64,000 nt of DNA from Cyrtodaria siliqua (Eukaryota > Mollusca > Bivalvia > Adapedonta > Hiatellidae): assembly GCA_037043455.1 (NCBI GenBank), contig JAWPHD010001283.1:62001-126000 (forward strand), in the 5' to 3' direction. Position numbers and translations under genes: made by a program. Below, in pieces: positions 35,476-46,326 of this stretch. The notes under the pieces were generated by a model. That model was not told the origin of the DNA. It searched no databases and was given only the letters and a program-made list of their open reading frames with translations. Every line of letters starts with the position of its first letter. Within the stretch, counting starts at the first letter, position 1.

Positions 35476-37933
35476 GGTGCGGCTGTGTGGCATTTGTATC
35501 ATGTATCAAAGAATAAAAGCAATGTCACTTATACCCTGAGCAAAAATAAAAAGTACCCCTTTTTCTTTCCACTATTATATAGACAGCAAAACCGGAAATA
35601 ATAAATGATGAATATAGATTAATTAGATCGATCACCACCAATACTGCATACAAAATATGTTTTTGAAAAGTTCAGTACATAAGGAAATTAACCCCATTTT
35701 TCCTTAAACAATGCATGTTTGGGAAAAACACATACAATCCACAAAAACTGACTGTCCAAGACAATATTCTCTATACGTTGCTTTCGAGAAAAAAACACAC
35801 AGAAAAACACAACACCGATTTGTTTGATTATCAAAAATCATTAAATTACCTCCCTTTAAAGTTTTCTTGTAGCATGGTCACAGACAATTCTCTTTGTTCA
35901 GACACAGGGGTAAATCGTTTAATTGAAAAATAAGACCTGTCAGAATAACTGTGAGAATAACAGTGAGAATAACAGTTAGAATAACTCAAATAGAGCTGAA
36001 ATGGACATGCTACAAAACAAATAGAGTATGGTTTCATCTCGATGGTTACGCTACGCCCATCTCGATGTTTAAATGAACCAAATCAATGAAACCATACTCT
36101 GTCTATTCTATTACATGGCATCCATAAAAGAGTATCGCTTGGCAAAATTTGAAACTACTCACTGAAGTGTTCTTAAAAACATCAAACATTGTTTAATTAA
36201 AGTGCTGTTCAAGCTGTCCTGCGCCCTCAAAAACTGACCTATGGGATTACCAGCTTTTTTGGTGAATATAGAACATCATGACAATTATTTGCGTTTACTT
36301 TTGTTTCCTGGTCATGTGTTCTAGTAATCCTACGTGGACTAGGTATATTGTGATTTGTGGAATAAAACATATATTTACATTCACTTGAGACTTTCCGTTG
36401 AAAAAAAAGATAGCGTTTGATTTCGAATAAACTTTACTTTACCACGCACGACTCGCACGTATCCAATGTGTCTCTGTAGAAAATAACCATTACTTCATTT
36501 TTCAAGAAGGCACTCGCCTTGCACGCACCGCACTGCATATGCACGCACGCACGCACGCTTGTACGCACAGCACTGCACATGCACGCACGCACGCTCTGCG
36601 CACGCTTACAGGGAGTCTCATTAGAAAATAGCTATTCCATTATTTGAACATACACTGACGGCATTGGTCTCTCTTGCATTTGTTTTTTATCATTGTCATG
36701 CTTCGAAGGCACGTTGTAGTCGATACTATAGCAACGGGAAAATAATGTAATTATGATAATTGATTCGCAATTTTTGACGTGTATGCGTTTTTAAACGCCG
36801 GTAGTGAATGGAAAATTTATCATAAAGCTCTATGTACCGCGGAGGAAATAAAGAATCAATCTATCTACTTGCCTTTTGCATGTGGGATAAGTGTTAAGTC
36901 ATGTACATTTAGTTCAGGGAATGAGTCTTGCATGTTCCAAAGAAATTATGTATATCTGTAAAACTGTAAAAAAAAAGCCGTGGGATTGTGAGTTATTATG
37001 ATCTGTTTCGTGTCTGTATACAAAGTTGTATATTTCAGAGAATTACCGGACTTGGTTTCATTGGAGTTATACAAGACATTATCATCCATTCAATGTCTTG
37101 TGTTGTATTTTTGTCATTATGTTTAGTTTGTATATTGCTACACGAAATCAAATCAAGGGAGAACACTCATAACTTCAAGTATATACTTGATTAAAATTGG
37201 ATACATTACCTTGTATTAGCCTCCTACTAAGGGCGCTGTAACGAAGAAAAAAGCGACCCCTACAAAATAATGAAGAGCCGGTCGTTTTACTTTGTAAAAC
37301 AATGATGGTTTAAATTGTTCGTGAATACCCCTTTCTCAGAAAATAATAAGGCTACTGCTTTGAAACTTTACACACTTATTGTGGTCATTGGATGACCTAA
37401 CATATCAAGTACCATGTTGAATTTTGACAAACGTATTCCAAGTCGGTAACACTGGTATTATCTTTTTCATTGTATATTTAATGTGCTCTTTGTTTATGGT
37501 ACATTGCGTACCTATGGTGCCATTGCGCTTGCGTTCTGTGGTTTTCAAAGGACATATTTTCTGATTTTTATTAATTTTAGCTATATCGGCCAGCAGAGCT
37601 TATGGGATGGCGAGTTGTCCATCCGTCCGTTAACTTTTGCCTCGTTAACACTATGGGGCCTTCATTTTTTATCCGATCTTTTTTAAACTTTACCATATTG
37701 CTGATATCAATGACAGCTCGGATGAGTTCAAATACCAGCTACTTCAGACCAGTAACCCCGGAGTTATCGACCTGTAATTAGTTAAAATTGCTATATTTTG
37801 CCTCGTTAACGCGTTAGGAATAGTTCGAAAACCAGCCAGATCGGACCATTTACATCGGAGTTATGGCCCTTGATTTTGTTAAAATTGCTATATTTTACCT
37901 CGTTAACCTGATAGAGTCTGCATTTTTCATCCG
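35476..37933. other. No recognised gene; hairpin and CACG repeats
   Basis: Short tandem AGAATAACAGTG at 35945-35985. A 15-bp perfect inverted repeat AGAGTATGGTTTCAT / ATGAAACCATACTCT at 36023-36037 and 36086-36100. A (GCAC)n-rich tract at 36515-36605. Short ORFs only. Confidence 0.5.
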
Positions 37934-38260
37934 AGGGCTGGTGAGGCAAGGTCGGTAGCGCGGCGGATTTGTAACCGGAGGCCCCGGGTTCAATCCTCCG
38001 TGGTGCCACTGAGTTTCGTCAGTGTTTCTTGGGCAATACACTTTCACTTAGTCTCGTCCGTCGGATGTGGACGTAAACCGGGCGGTCCCGCGTATCGCTC
38101 TATCCTCCGAGCACGTTAAAGAACCATATGAATCTATTCGATAAATAAGAGTAGGGCAGGTTCCCGGATTCCTATGTATCCTTCCCCTCTCTCTTGGGCG
38201 GCTCCAAATAACCTATACTGTGTTGATGAGCCGTTAAACAACATTCAATTCAATTCAATT
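37934..38260 (+). mobile_element. tRNA-derived SINE, family 2, full copy
   Basis: A tRNA-like head (GGTCGGTAGCGCGGCGG and B-box-like GGTTCAATCCT), then a body with CACTTAGTCTCGTCC, GGACGTAAACCGGGCGG, CTATCCTCCGAGCACGTTAA, AGAACCATA and GGGCGGCTCCAAATAACC, and an (ATTCA)n/(TTCAA)n tail. Related copies at 17970-18174 and, with a different head, 21188-21325. Confidence 0.85.
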
Positions 38261-38381
38261 AAAAGTAATAGTGTTATTGTTCTGTTTAATATGTACATAA
38301 GTACCTATTTATATTATAGTACTACTGCATTATATGAATTGCGTCAATCAATGTTATATTGTAACCAACGCGTGTAACTAA

Positions 38382-39087
38382 CAGGCCTGCCAAATCTCCG
38401 GATACAGTCCGGATTTTCCGGATTTGTTAGTCGCTCTCCGGATCTCCGGATTTAAGTGTACAATCTCTGGATTTTCCATCAAAACAAAACGTTCGTGATT
38501 TAACAGCTATACTTTCACAGTTTATCATCTATTTCCCGAATTGTATATAAGGGTCAATTCAGTAGGGGTCATCACTGTAATGCACTGACTGAACATACAA
38601 TTAACACCTAAAGACATAATTAGATCCTTCAATGGCATAACGACATGCGTAATGAAGCAATATCTGTGATTTCTTTAATTGGTCAACCTAACTGAAATAG
38701 CAAGTGTGAGGAACTAACAACTCCTTGTGTGTGATTCCACTATAACAGTTGCTGCTGTGCACGATGCTTATAATTTGTTTAAGAGTTTTTGTGTAGAAAA
38801 GTAAGTGCACTTTCATAACAAAAACAAAACAAAAACAGTTGTGGTAGAAACTAAACTAAATCTTTCTAATCGAAGTACTATGCTAATTTATTATTTTCTA
38901 TAACTATCAAACAATGCACCAACTTGTATTAATTGCATAAATAATTTAAATTTGCGCTTTAAAAAAAAAGAAGTGTGAAAATCAAGACGCGCACTTCAAA
39001 TGTCCATTTAAAATTTTCTTCGCGAATTTTAAAATCTTAAATTTTAAAAATCTCAGGATTTTGTTTTAAAATGTTTTGGCAGGCCTG
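38382..39087. mobile_element. Non-autonomous DNA transposon, hAT-like ends
   Basis: Terminal inverted repeats CAGGCCTGCCAAA (38382) and TTTGGCAGGCCTG (ending 39087). The subterminal CCGGATTTTCCGGATTT tract at the left is loosely echoed at the right. CAGG-type ends with GCCAAA suggest hAT, from knowledge of that superfamily. ACTAA occurs next to both ends but I cannot confirm an 8-bp target duplication. No transposase inside. Confidence 0.65.
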
Positions 39088-39480
39088 CACTAATCCTATC
39101 AACACATTAATATAAAGTTGCACAGTTGCGATGTTTTTACAACAGATTAAATTGATTTACAAATACAAAATAAAATCAATGGTTATCACTAATGCTATCA
39201 ACGAACTAAAAGAATGTTAAAAGGTGCGATGTTTTTACACGTGATTAGATTATAAGCATTCACTGTCCATGTATGACACACTTTATTTTAAAATAAAGCT
39301 GTGATTTAAAGACAAAGTGACTTGAGCGATAATTATTTGTTTTAATTGATTTACACATTGATTATCAAACAGTATTTGGCAACGTGCATGTCTTTAATTG
39401 ATACAATTAATAAGCTAATTTATTGCACAGTTGCAACTTTGTCTTTAAATCACTGCTTTGTTTTAAAGAAATTAAGTCAT
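39088..39480. repeat. Local direct and inverted repeats
   Basis: TGCGATGTTTTTACA is repeated at 39126 and 39225, and TATCAACRMA nearby, so a duplication of about 100 bp. GTGATTTAAAGACAAAGT (39302) and its inverse CTTTGTCTTTAAATCACT (39434) form a stem over about 150 bp. Confidence 0.6.
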
Positions 39481-39789
39481 AGTCCTACATGGAAATGTTC
39501 AAACTGCAAATAAATAATAACGTATGTATATACACATGTTACAAATACAAATATCTTTATTCAGCAATTTTACATTGAAGCCTACTCAATTATACAATAT
39601 ATGAAGATAGTGATATAGTAGCTGTAAGCTAGTAGGAGAAACCCTGCCCCTCCAGACGGAATTTTAAGCACCCTATTTTTCTGAAAGCCCATTATGTGTA
39701 GAGCATTTTGGAGCATGTGTGCCATCTGAGCGTTGGGGCTTTATCGTGTTTCAGTGTGTAGAATACGTTACCTATAAAATAAGAATTAA

Positions 39790-40410
39790 TTTGACTGCTT
39801 TTTGAAGACTAAAAATGTATGCAAGTAAAGGCTTGTATTTTAAATTGTCTTCAATATTCTTGCCCTTTAAGATACAAACTTTCGTTACACTGCCTTTTTA
39901 TACCTTGGATACCTGCATTACTAAGCCTACGTTACCGTAATTTACGTTACCTTGTTTTATTAAGTTTTTTTAACCTAATACTTAAGAACATTAATGATGT
40001 TACATCCGAAAATTGTACCAAACCTTACAGATACCAAAGACATACGTGCCCATGATATTAATAATGTTTGGTTATTGTAATGTCCGTTAAATTGTGTGTT
40101 TTTAAATCATTTTCTATTTTCTGCATGTTAAAATAAATAATAGAACAAATCATCAAATAATATTAAAGTTTTATTGCAGCATCCTTTAAACGTAATTAAT
40201 TGTAACAACTCATTTTGAACATTATTTATGCTTTTTAAACTGCAAAATTTCGTTTCACAGAATGTTTATACCTTTGATACCTGCGTTATTAAGTCTACGT
40301 TACCGTAATTTACGTTACCTTGTTGAATGAAGGTGTTTGGTTTAAGAAAATAAGAACATAAATATTTTATATTCGAAAATTATTTCAAACATCTTAGTTT
40401 GTCGTAAGAT
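39790..40410. repeat. Duplicated segment with TACGTTACC motifs
   Basis: 39880-40045 and 40245-40405 share ATACCT-GATACCTGC, CTACGTTACCGTAATTTACG, TTACCTTGTT and AAGAACAT in order, period about 365 bp. Single TACGTTACC motifs recur at 42168, 42331 and 42459. Confidence 0.65.
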
Positions 40411-42700
40411 GACCCTAGTGGTTGGGGCTAACTCAGGAAAGGATCAGTGACGGTGAATGCATTTACATAAGTTTAATGCAACTTTCAAAATATGTTAAAT
40501 ATATATACAATTATCAAAAAAAAACAAGCGAATACAGAGATGAAATATGAAAAGACTGTTCTCATGAACGCTTAAAACGTTCTCAGTATTGTCACAAATA
40601 CTGAATATGTCGACTGACTATATACGACACTAAAGTGTTGTTAAAGTTATAACCATGTTGATGTTCACACGGATTATGATCTAGCGCGGTAACTGTGATG
40701 CGAGAGAGCTCATGAATATGATGATGCGCGAATCCAATGGGTGATTGTCATCAAATGCCTTTTATAAGGGTTGATGACGCGATATAATGATAATTAACCT
40801 CCACTGAGGTTGTGGAAGATGTTCCTCCAGTGAGGACTGATAACGGGACCACCTCGTTTCCCGCGGGTTGTCGATTCTATAACCTGGCCATGTTGCACAG
40901 GTACGGGGACCGCCTCCACCGCTCGTATCGTTATATGTTGATTCTGGTGTCGAATCACCTAAAGGGCTTACACACCCTAAAGGCTTAGCTCCACTCCGGG
41001 TGGCTTATATGCACTGGACGTTTTTTCTGCACCGGACAGGTTATCTGCACCGGACGGATTATGCTGTAATAATACATACGTTTTAGATGTCGGTTCATAA
41101 ACCCACCAATCTTATATAATTATCATTACACAAACAAATCATTATCTAATAAAGATATGCAAACCACTCTCTAATTATGAGGAGTAGCAATGGATGTATA
41201 TTCTACAACGCCATGTATACGCGTCGAACATTTATACTAGTCACTCATCTCATTGTTAACTAATGCACCTATTATACCACGTTATCAGTTTAATATCGTT
41301 TTACAATTAATGATCAATTACAATAATTACATCTACAAGTAACTTTAAAATCATATGCTAGTCTCAAGTTAATGTTTGCGAAACATGAAAGCAAACCGGA
41401 TGTCGTACATCGCCAACGAAGATGACGCCGCCCACTGAATACAAATGTACGAGTTCATAAAATAAATACTGACCACATATTGCCTGTAAATTTTGCCGGT
41501 TCCAACCTCTGCTCACACAAAGTAACTTTCAATCACTACCGGCCAGGACTTGAGAACAATGCATTTTATAACCGACGTTCCGCCCAAAACATTATTTCCC
41601 ACATTCATTCCGTGATACACGTGGCTAAATCCGCAGTATTAAATTCTACACGAAAGGACCCTTACACAATTTTGCCTTTTATACAACTAGACCTATACTC
41701 TTACATGCATTAGCACAAAACTAAACTTATTAAACGACCCTTCCGGACGCCCTCTGGCGGCCACTTAAAATTGCACGCTTTTCCGTGTTACCTGAATATA
41801 TCATGGACATTGTGAATTGTTTCAACTAAACAATGGATTAGCGTGTGACTGACAGGTGCTTACAAGAGCTGTGTACCACCAATACGTTCTACTCGTGACT
41901 ATTTTGTGACATAGTTATAATAGACATACTTATACCATAATGTGGACAATTTTGGTTCTTGTATTATCCGTCACATTATGTGTGTTTTTAAATAATTAAT
42001 TATAATCTTCTATGTGTTACCAGAAATCTAGAAAATTCAGCCAGTTAGATTTTACAGATGTAAATGTTAATACAATATTCCTCTACAAATCATCAATGGT
42101 AATAACAAAGTTTGAACATACATGCAATTATTTCAATGTTAATGTCACCTCATGTATTAAACGTACGTTACCAATTAAATTAACATCATTTTATTTAAAT
42201 ACCACATCTAAGTATCAAATAAAAACATGGATATACATCTTTATTTTCTTTTTTTATACTATTTATACATAGGCAAACATTGAATGAAATGAAGTTTGTA
42301 TATCATTTACAAGATTCTTTCGTTTTTTTTACGTTACCAAATTCAAAGAAAAATAGCAAATTGTATGCACAGTTTTAACTGATTATGTATTCATATATTA
42401 ATAAATTATAACACATTAAGCAATTTCAACATATTCACAGAATGAATTGAACTTGACTTACGTTACTAACAAATATAAATGTATAGCTCTATCAGATAGC
42501 ACGCATTTTCATGGAAATATATCACATCATATGAGCTCATAATTCCTCTATACATTGTCATCACTTTCTTCAAACTCAATATCAATAATTTGTTGACTTC
42601 CATATCTTACTGACGATTATTGCTTCCTTCTGCAGTTTCAGGCTCTTTGAACATGATGTCATCCCACTATTGTGATGCAATATCAACAATAGTCCAGTCA
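40411..42700. other. No recognised gene
   Basis: AT-rich DNA. TGCACCGGACRG repeats three times at 41010-41060. The ORFs at 41480-41713 and 42012-42272 have no recognisable domain and look like chance. Confidence 0.45.
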
Positions 42701-42749
42701 AATTCAATAACTTTATCTTCTCTCATTTGTTTCTGCGTCTGATAGGTCT

Positions 42750-43740
42750 GGTTAATGTTGGTCAGTATGGTGCCACAAAAACATTTGAACGTGTGCATGG
42801 TCAAATGCATGATTATAGAAAATTGACACGGCGGCAAAAAGCTCTAGTTGTGTCCTTTGAATTTTCGCGAAAACATATTTCGCATCCGTATAAAGAGGGT
42901 TGCCATATAGGCGGCACACTATCCTCTCCGTGATATCCGTATTTTTGTTTTTGAAGATCATCCGAACATTCATGCTGCTGCCTCTCCCTACAAAGCCATT
43001 GGTTGTAACACAGCTTGTAAATCAACAAAATGAAATGTGGGTAGTAAAGAGCAAATATCATACCAATAACCTCTACAATTTCTTTCACATTCAACATCTT
43101 TACTCACCCCAGTGCCAAACATGACATAGTTACGGTTGTATTACTGAAACAAATGTTGAAAGCAGGATCAGTATGTCTGTGTCAGGAGAACACACCACGA
43201 TTGTTTCTGATGTTGGTGAGGATTGATCATCTGCAATAGTAAGCCGGGGACATTATTTCCTAGACAAAGTAGGTTTCATGGCCTTGGAGGTTTGGTGCAT
43301 ATCTGTCTGTTTCCACTGGCCGCAAATGAGATTAATGAATTGTGTCGTATTGTGATTACTCTTCAATCACGATATTAAGGTCCTCGTTTTCGGCCCTGAC
43401 AACAGCGAAAGTTGGGGTATCACCGCGCCTCTTGCACTCAAACTACTTGATAGATCTAGAGACGCAAATGTCTGTCACAAAGTCGACTACATGTGCTTTG
43501 GTATGTACGGCAAACACCAGCTCTGCCAAATCGTCAAACGTACCAGGAACTGAAGGCTGACTGTGAGGTGTTGCATTACCTTCACACACATACACAGTAT
43601 ATTCAGTAGGTTGCTGTGTTGCTGGCTCAACTGATACTTCTAAGCGGTAGAGTAATTTGGCTTTTTCAGTTCTAACTGAATTGCCATCAGCTGTTGCAAG
43701 GGAACATGGTACAGAGCCTAGAGGATATGATAGATTCAAT
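42750..43740 (-). pseudogene. Unidentified decayed coding sequence
   Basis: A 98-codon minus-strand ORF (43739-43443) has normal amino-acid texture (LLYRLEVSVEPATQQPTEYT and FDDLAELVFAVHTKAH). Beyond its stop the same frame continues protein-like to about 43210, interrupted only by single stop codons (TAG, TAA, TAA, TAG, TGA): GDTPTFAVVRAENEDLN and RYAPNLQGHETYFV. A further ORF (43097-42813) lies beyond. One frame decayed by point nonsense changes suggests a former gene or transposon protein. I do not recognise the family. Confidence 0.5.
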
Positions 43741-44068
43741 CAGTACTGTTATTCATTCGATCTTTGGAGATCGCTGAGCCCGATACTTATAGTTAGTTAT
43801 CGGTGGTACATTTTCAATTTCTTTTGTTTTCTTACTTAATTTTTATTCGGTGGTTCCACTACTCCGGCCGATAAAAGGCTCTGGGTATTGTTTAACCACT
43901 CATAGGATATGTTGTCTGTTTTTTATACGCAGGCTTCATAACCGCTGCTCCCAACTAAATTCCATTATGTTTATTTCGCTCTTCGGGGCATTTCATTTTA
44001 TTAGATACTGGGACCATACGCCGTACGACATGGGGAATACGTTAAAGAAGGATAGCTCCATGTCCACC
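43741..44068. other. No recognised gene
   Basis: The 100-codon ORF at 43850-44152 runs into the dispersed repeat and is probably incidental. Confidence 0.4.
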
Positions 44069-44274
44069 GCCATATGCATGCCATCTTCGGGATGGTTAAA
44101 ATTTTGTGCTGTTGTTTTTATGAATATTGAGTTCTGCTCAACCCGGGGCTAGAGGGCGTGAGCGGTAGCTAGCATATTTCACTACCACTCATGAACAGTC
44201 TCAATCAAACCGAGACTGCAATATTTCGTATGTGTCGAGCTCGGCCGTTTCTAAAGGTCCATTATCATACTCTT
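44069..44274 (+). mobile_element. Dispersed 207-bp repeat, copy 2
   Basis: Direct copy of 19461-19667, including CCATATGCATGCCATCTTCG and CAGTCTCAATCAAACCGAGA. Confidence 0.75.
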
Positions 44275-44754
44275 TTTTAAGATCTGTCTGATACCTGATC
44301 AATAAGGAAACCAATTGACCAAATATAGTGTGTTTTTGATCGGGTCGGCGTGTCAATTAACAAGTCCTTGACAAATATGTCATGGTCTTCTCATCCTGAT
44401 GCTGAAATAGATCATCAGCAACATCTCTCTATGCTGGAATGCCGGACGATCAGAGGTATAGCTCATAGTCATTGATATCAACTCGGAATGGGGTTTGTGA
44501 AAGCAATGATATATTCCGTGGCTCTTCCCAAGTCTTTCTAGTTGTTCTTCGTTGGATGGGTGCAGTTCTTTGCACGAATAAATAACTTCTGATGCCATAT
44601 TTGGCATCTCTTGAAAGTGGCCTCTAGCAGCTTTACTCTACATTGACGTGTAAGTACCAGTGGTATTATCTGTATGCTGTATAGTTTCTATTGAATCCAA
44701 TGATGTTATCTTGAAAATGTGTATGTTGATTGATAGTTTATTAATAGTTATGTG
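44275..44754. other. No recognised feature
   Basis: Non-coding sequence up to the point where jockey-like RT homology starts. Confidence 0.45.
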
Positions 44755-45616
44755 ACTTGTATCAAAGTGGATTCCGGCGCCAACGAGGCACAGCAGACAA
44801 TCTCATTCGATTTGAATCGTTTATTAAGGAAGCTTTCATGAAAAAAGAACATCTAGTCGCTGTATTTTTTGACTTGGAGAAAGCTGATGATAATGCATGG
44901 AAATACGGTATTATGAATGATCTTCATGACTCTAGTCTTAGAGACCGAATACCCATTTTTATAGGGAAATTCTTAGATGATAGGCAGTTTTGTGTCCGAA
45001 TGGGTTCAACCATCTGATATTCATGAACAGGAGATGGGTGTTCCACAGGGCTGTATACTCTCTGTCACGCTTTTTAATATAAAGAATAACAGTATAGTAA
45101 AATGCATCAATACAGGTATCGATTGTTCTCTATATGATGACGATATATGTTATCGTGCAAAAAACATGAATAATATTGAGAGACAATTACAACAATATCT
45201 CAATAAACTTCAGACCTGTTCTGATGAAAATGGTTTTAAATTTTCTAAATCTAAAACCAATTGAATACACTTTTGTCAACTACGCAAACATCACGAAGAC
45301 CCTCATCTAACACTGGGCGGTTCACCTCTACCAGTAGTGGATGAGACAAAATTCCTAGGTCTCATTTGTGACCGTAAATTAACGTTTATACCACAACTTA
45401 AATACTTGAAGGCCAACTGCCTTAAAGCTATTAACTTACTTAAAGTTGTTGCAAACACTAATCGGGGAGCATTTCGAAAAAGTCCTCTTGCGACTTTACA
45501 GATCTCTTATCAGATCCAAGCTCGACTACGGCTCAGTATTATATGGTTCGACTCGCAAGTCATATTTGCAGATGCTCGACCCTATACATAATCAAGGATT
45601 ACGACTCGCCTTAGGA
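44755..45616 (+). pseudogene. Jockey-like RT, 5'-truncated, left part
   Basis: Starts abruptly in the RT at YQSGFRRQRGTADNLIRFES, then VAVFFDLEKADDNAWKYGI (motif A region), EMGVPQGCILSVTLF, an active site LYDDDICY where (F/Y)xDD is expected, and VDETKFLGLICDRKLTF. Frameshifts near 45015 and 45465 and a TGA at 45262 break it. At 45616, just after QGLRLALG, homology stops and resumes at 51303. The right half, with RNase H, is 51298-52178. Confidence 0.8.
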
Positions 45617-46326
45617 TACCTCTCGGTATCTGGATGACATATTGAACATTGACAACCCTTTCTTTTCAACTATGGTTAATTATATTTATCCTAAAGAACT
45701 TCAGCTTAACAGAGCTAATATATCTGATAATAACGCTTCTTTTCTTGATTTAGATCTCTCGATTGAAAATGGTAAAATAATTAGCAAATGTCTATGACAA
45801 GAGAGATGATTTTAATTTTGACATTGTTAATTATCTCCACTTGGATGGGGATGTTCCCCGAGCAACTTCTTATGGGGTATATGTGTCTCAACTTATTCGT
45901 TTTTCTAGAGCTTGTACTCGAGTTGAGGACTTTAATATTCGTAATCTTTGTAAAACTAAAAAGTTACTAAATCAGGGTTACCGTTACCATAAACTTCGTA
46001 AAACCTTTGCAAAATGTTATTATCGTAACCCTGATCTTCTTTCCAAATATAAAAGTAATTTAAGGACTCTTCTGCGACAAGGACTATCACAACCTGACTT
46101 CTATGGTGATGTGATTTATAAACTTCGTAAGATTCTTGGTCATGATCACTTTCATATTATCTTTGTTAAACTTGTTAAAAAGTTTATCAAAAGAGGTTAT
46201 GACCCTATCATTTTGCAACGTACTGCATGCTTGGTGGTGGACCCTTTTACAGTTCGCCACTATGCTTTCCTCTTTAATTGTACGATGACCGGACAGGCTG
46301 TGGACCCTATGATGACGCCTACCTAA
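45617..46326 (+). pseudogene. Penelope-like-type RT C-terminal half, copy J
   Basis: Begins exactly at the catalytic motif: SRYLDDILNIDNPFF, then PKELQLNRA, FLDLDLSIENGKI. A frameshift near 45792 precedes YDKRDDFNFDIVNYLHLDGD, YGVYVSQLIRFSRAC and the C-terminal block PDFYGDVIYKLRKIL to DPMMTPT, ending TAA at 46324-46326. The RT type (GIPMGTNCAP / YLDD / YDKRDDF) is widespread in animals; I believe it belongs to the Penelope-like order but cannot prove this. 5'-truncated on insertion, so no endonuclease is present. Confidence 0.7.

Noticed and set aside
37934..38010. Possible tRNA gene on the plus strand
   Set aside because: It is the head of a SINE with a (TTCAA)n tail.
1..44000. Exons of a host gene
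   Set aside because: I looked for runs of protein-like sequence bounded by splice signals and recognised none that was not transposon-derived; short exons could still be hidden.
43850..44152. 100-codon plus-strand ORF
   Set aside because: Half of it is the dispersed 207-bp repeat; no domain.
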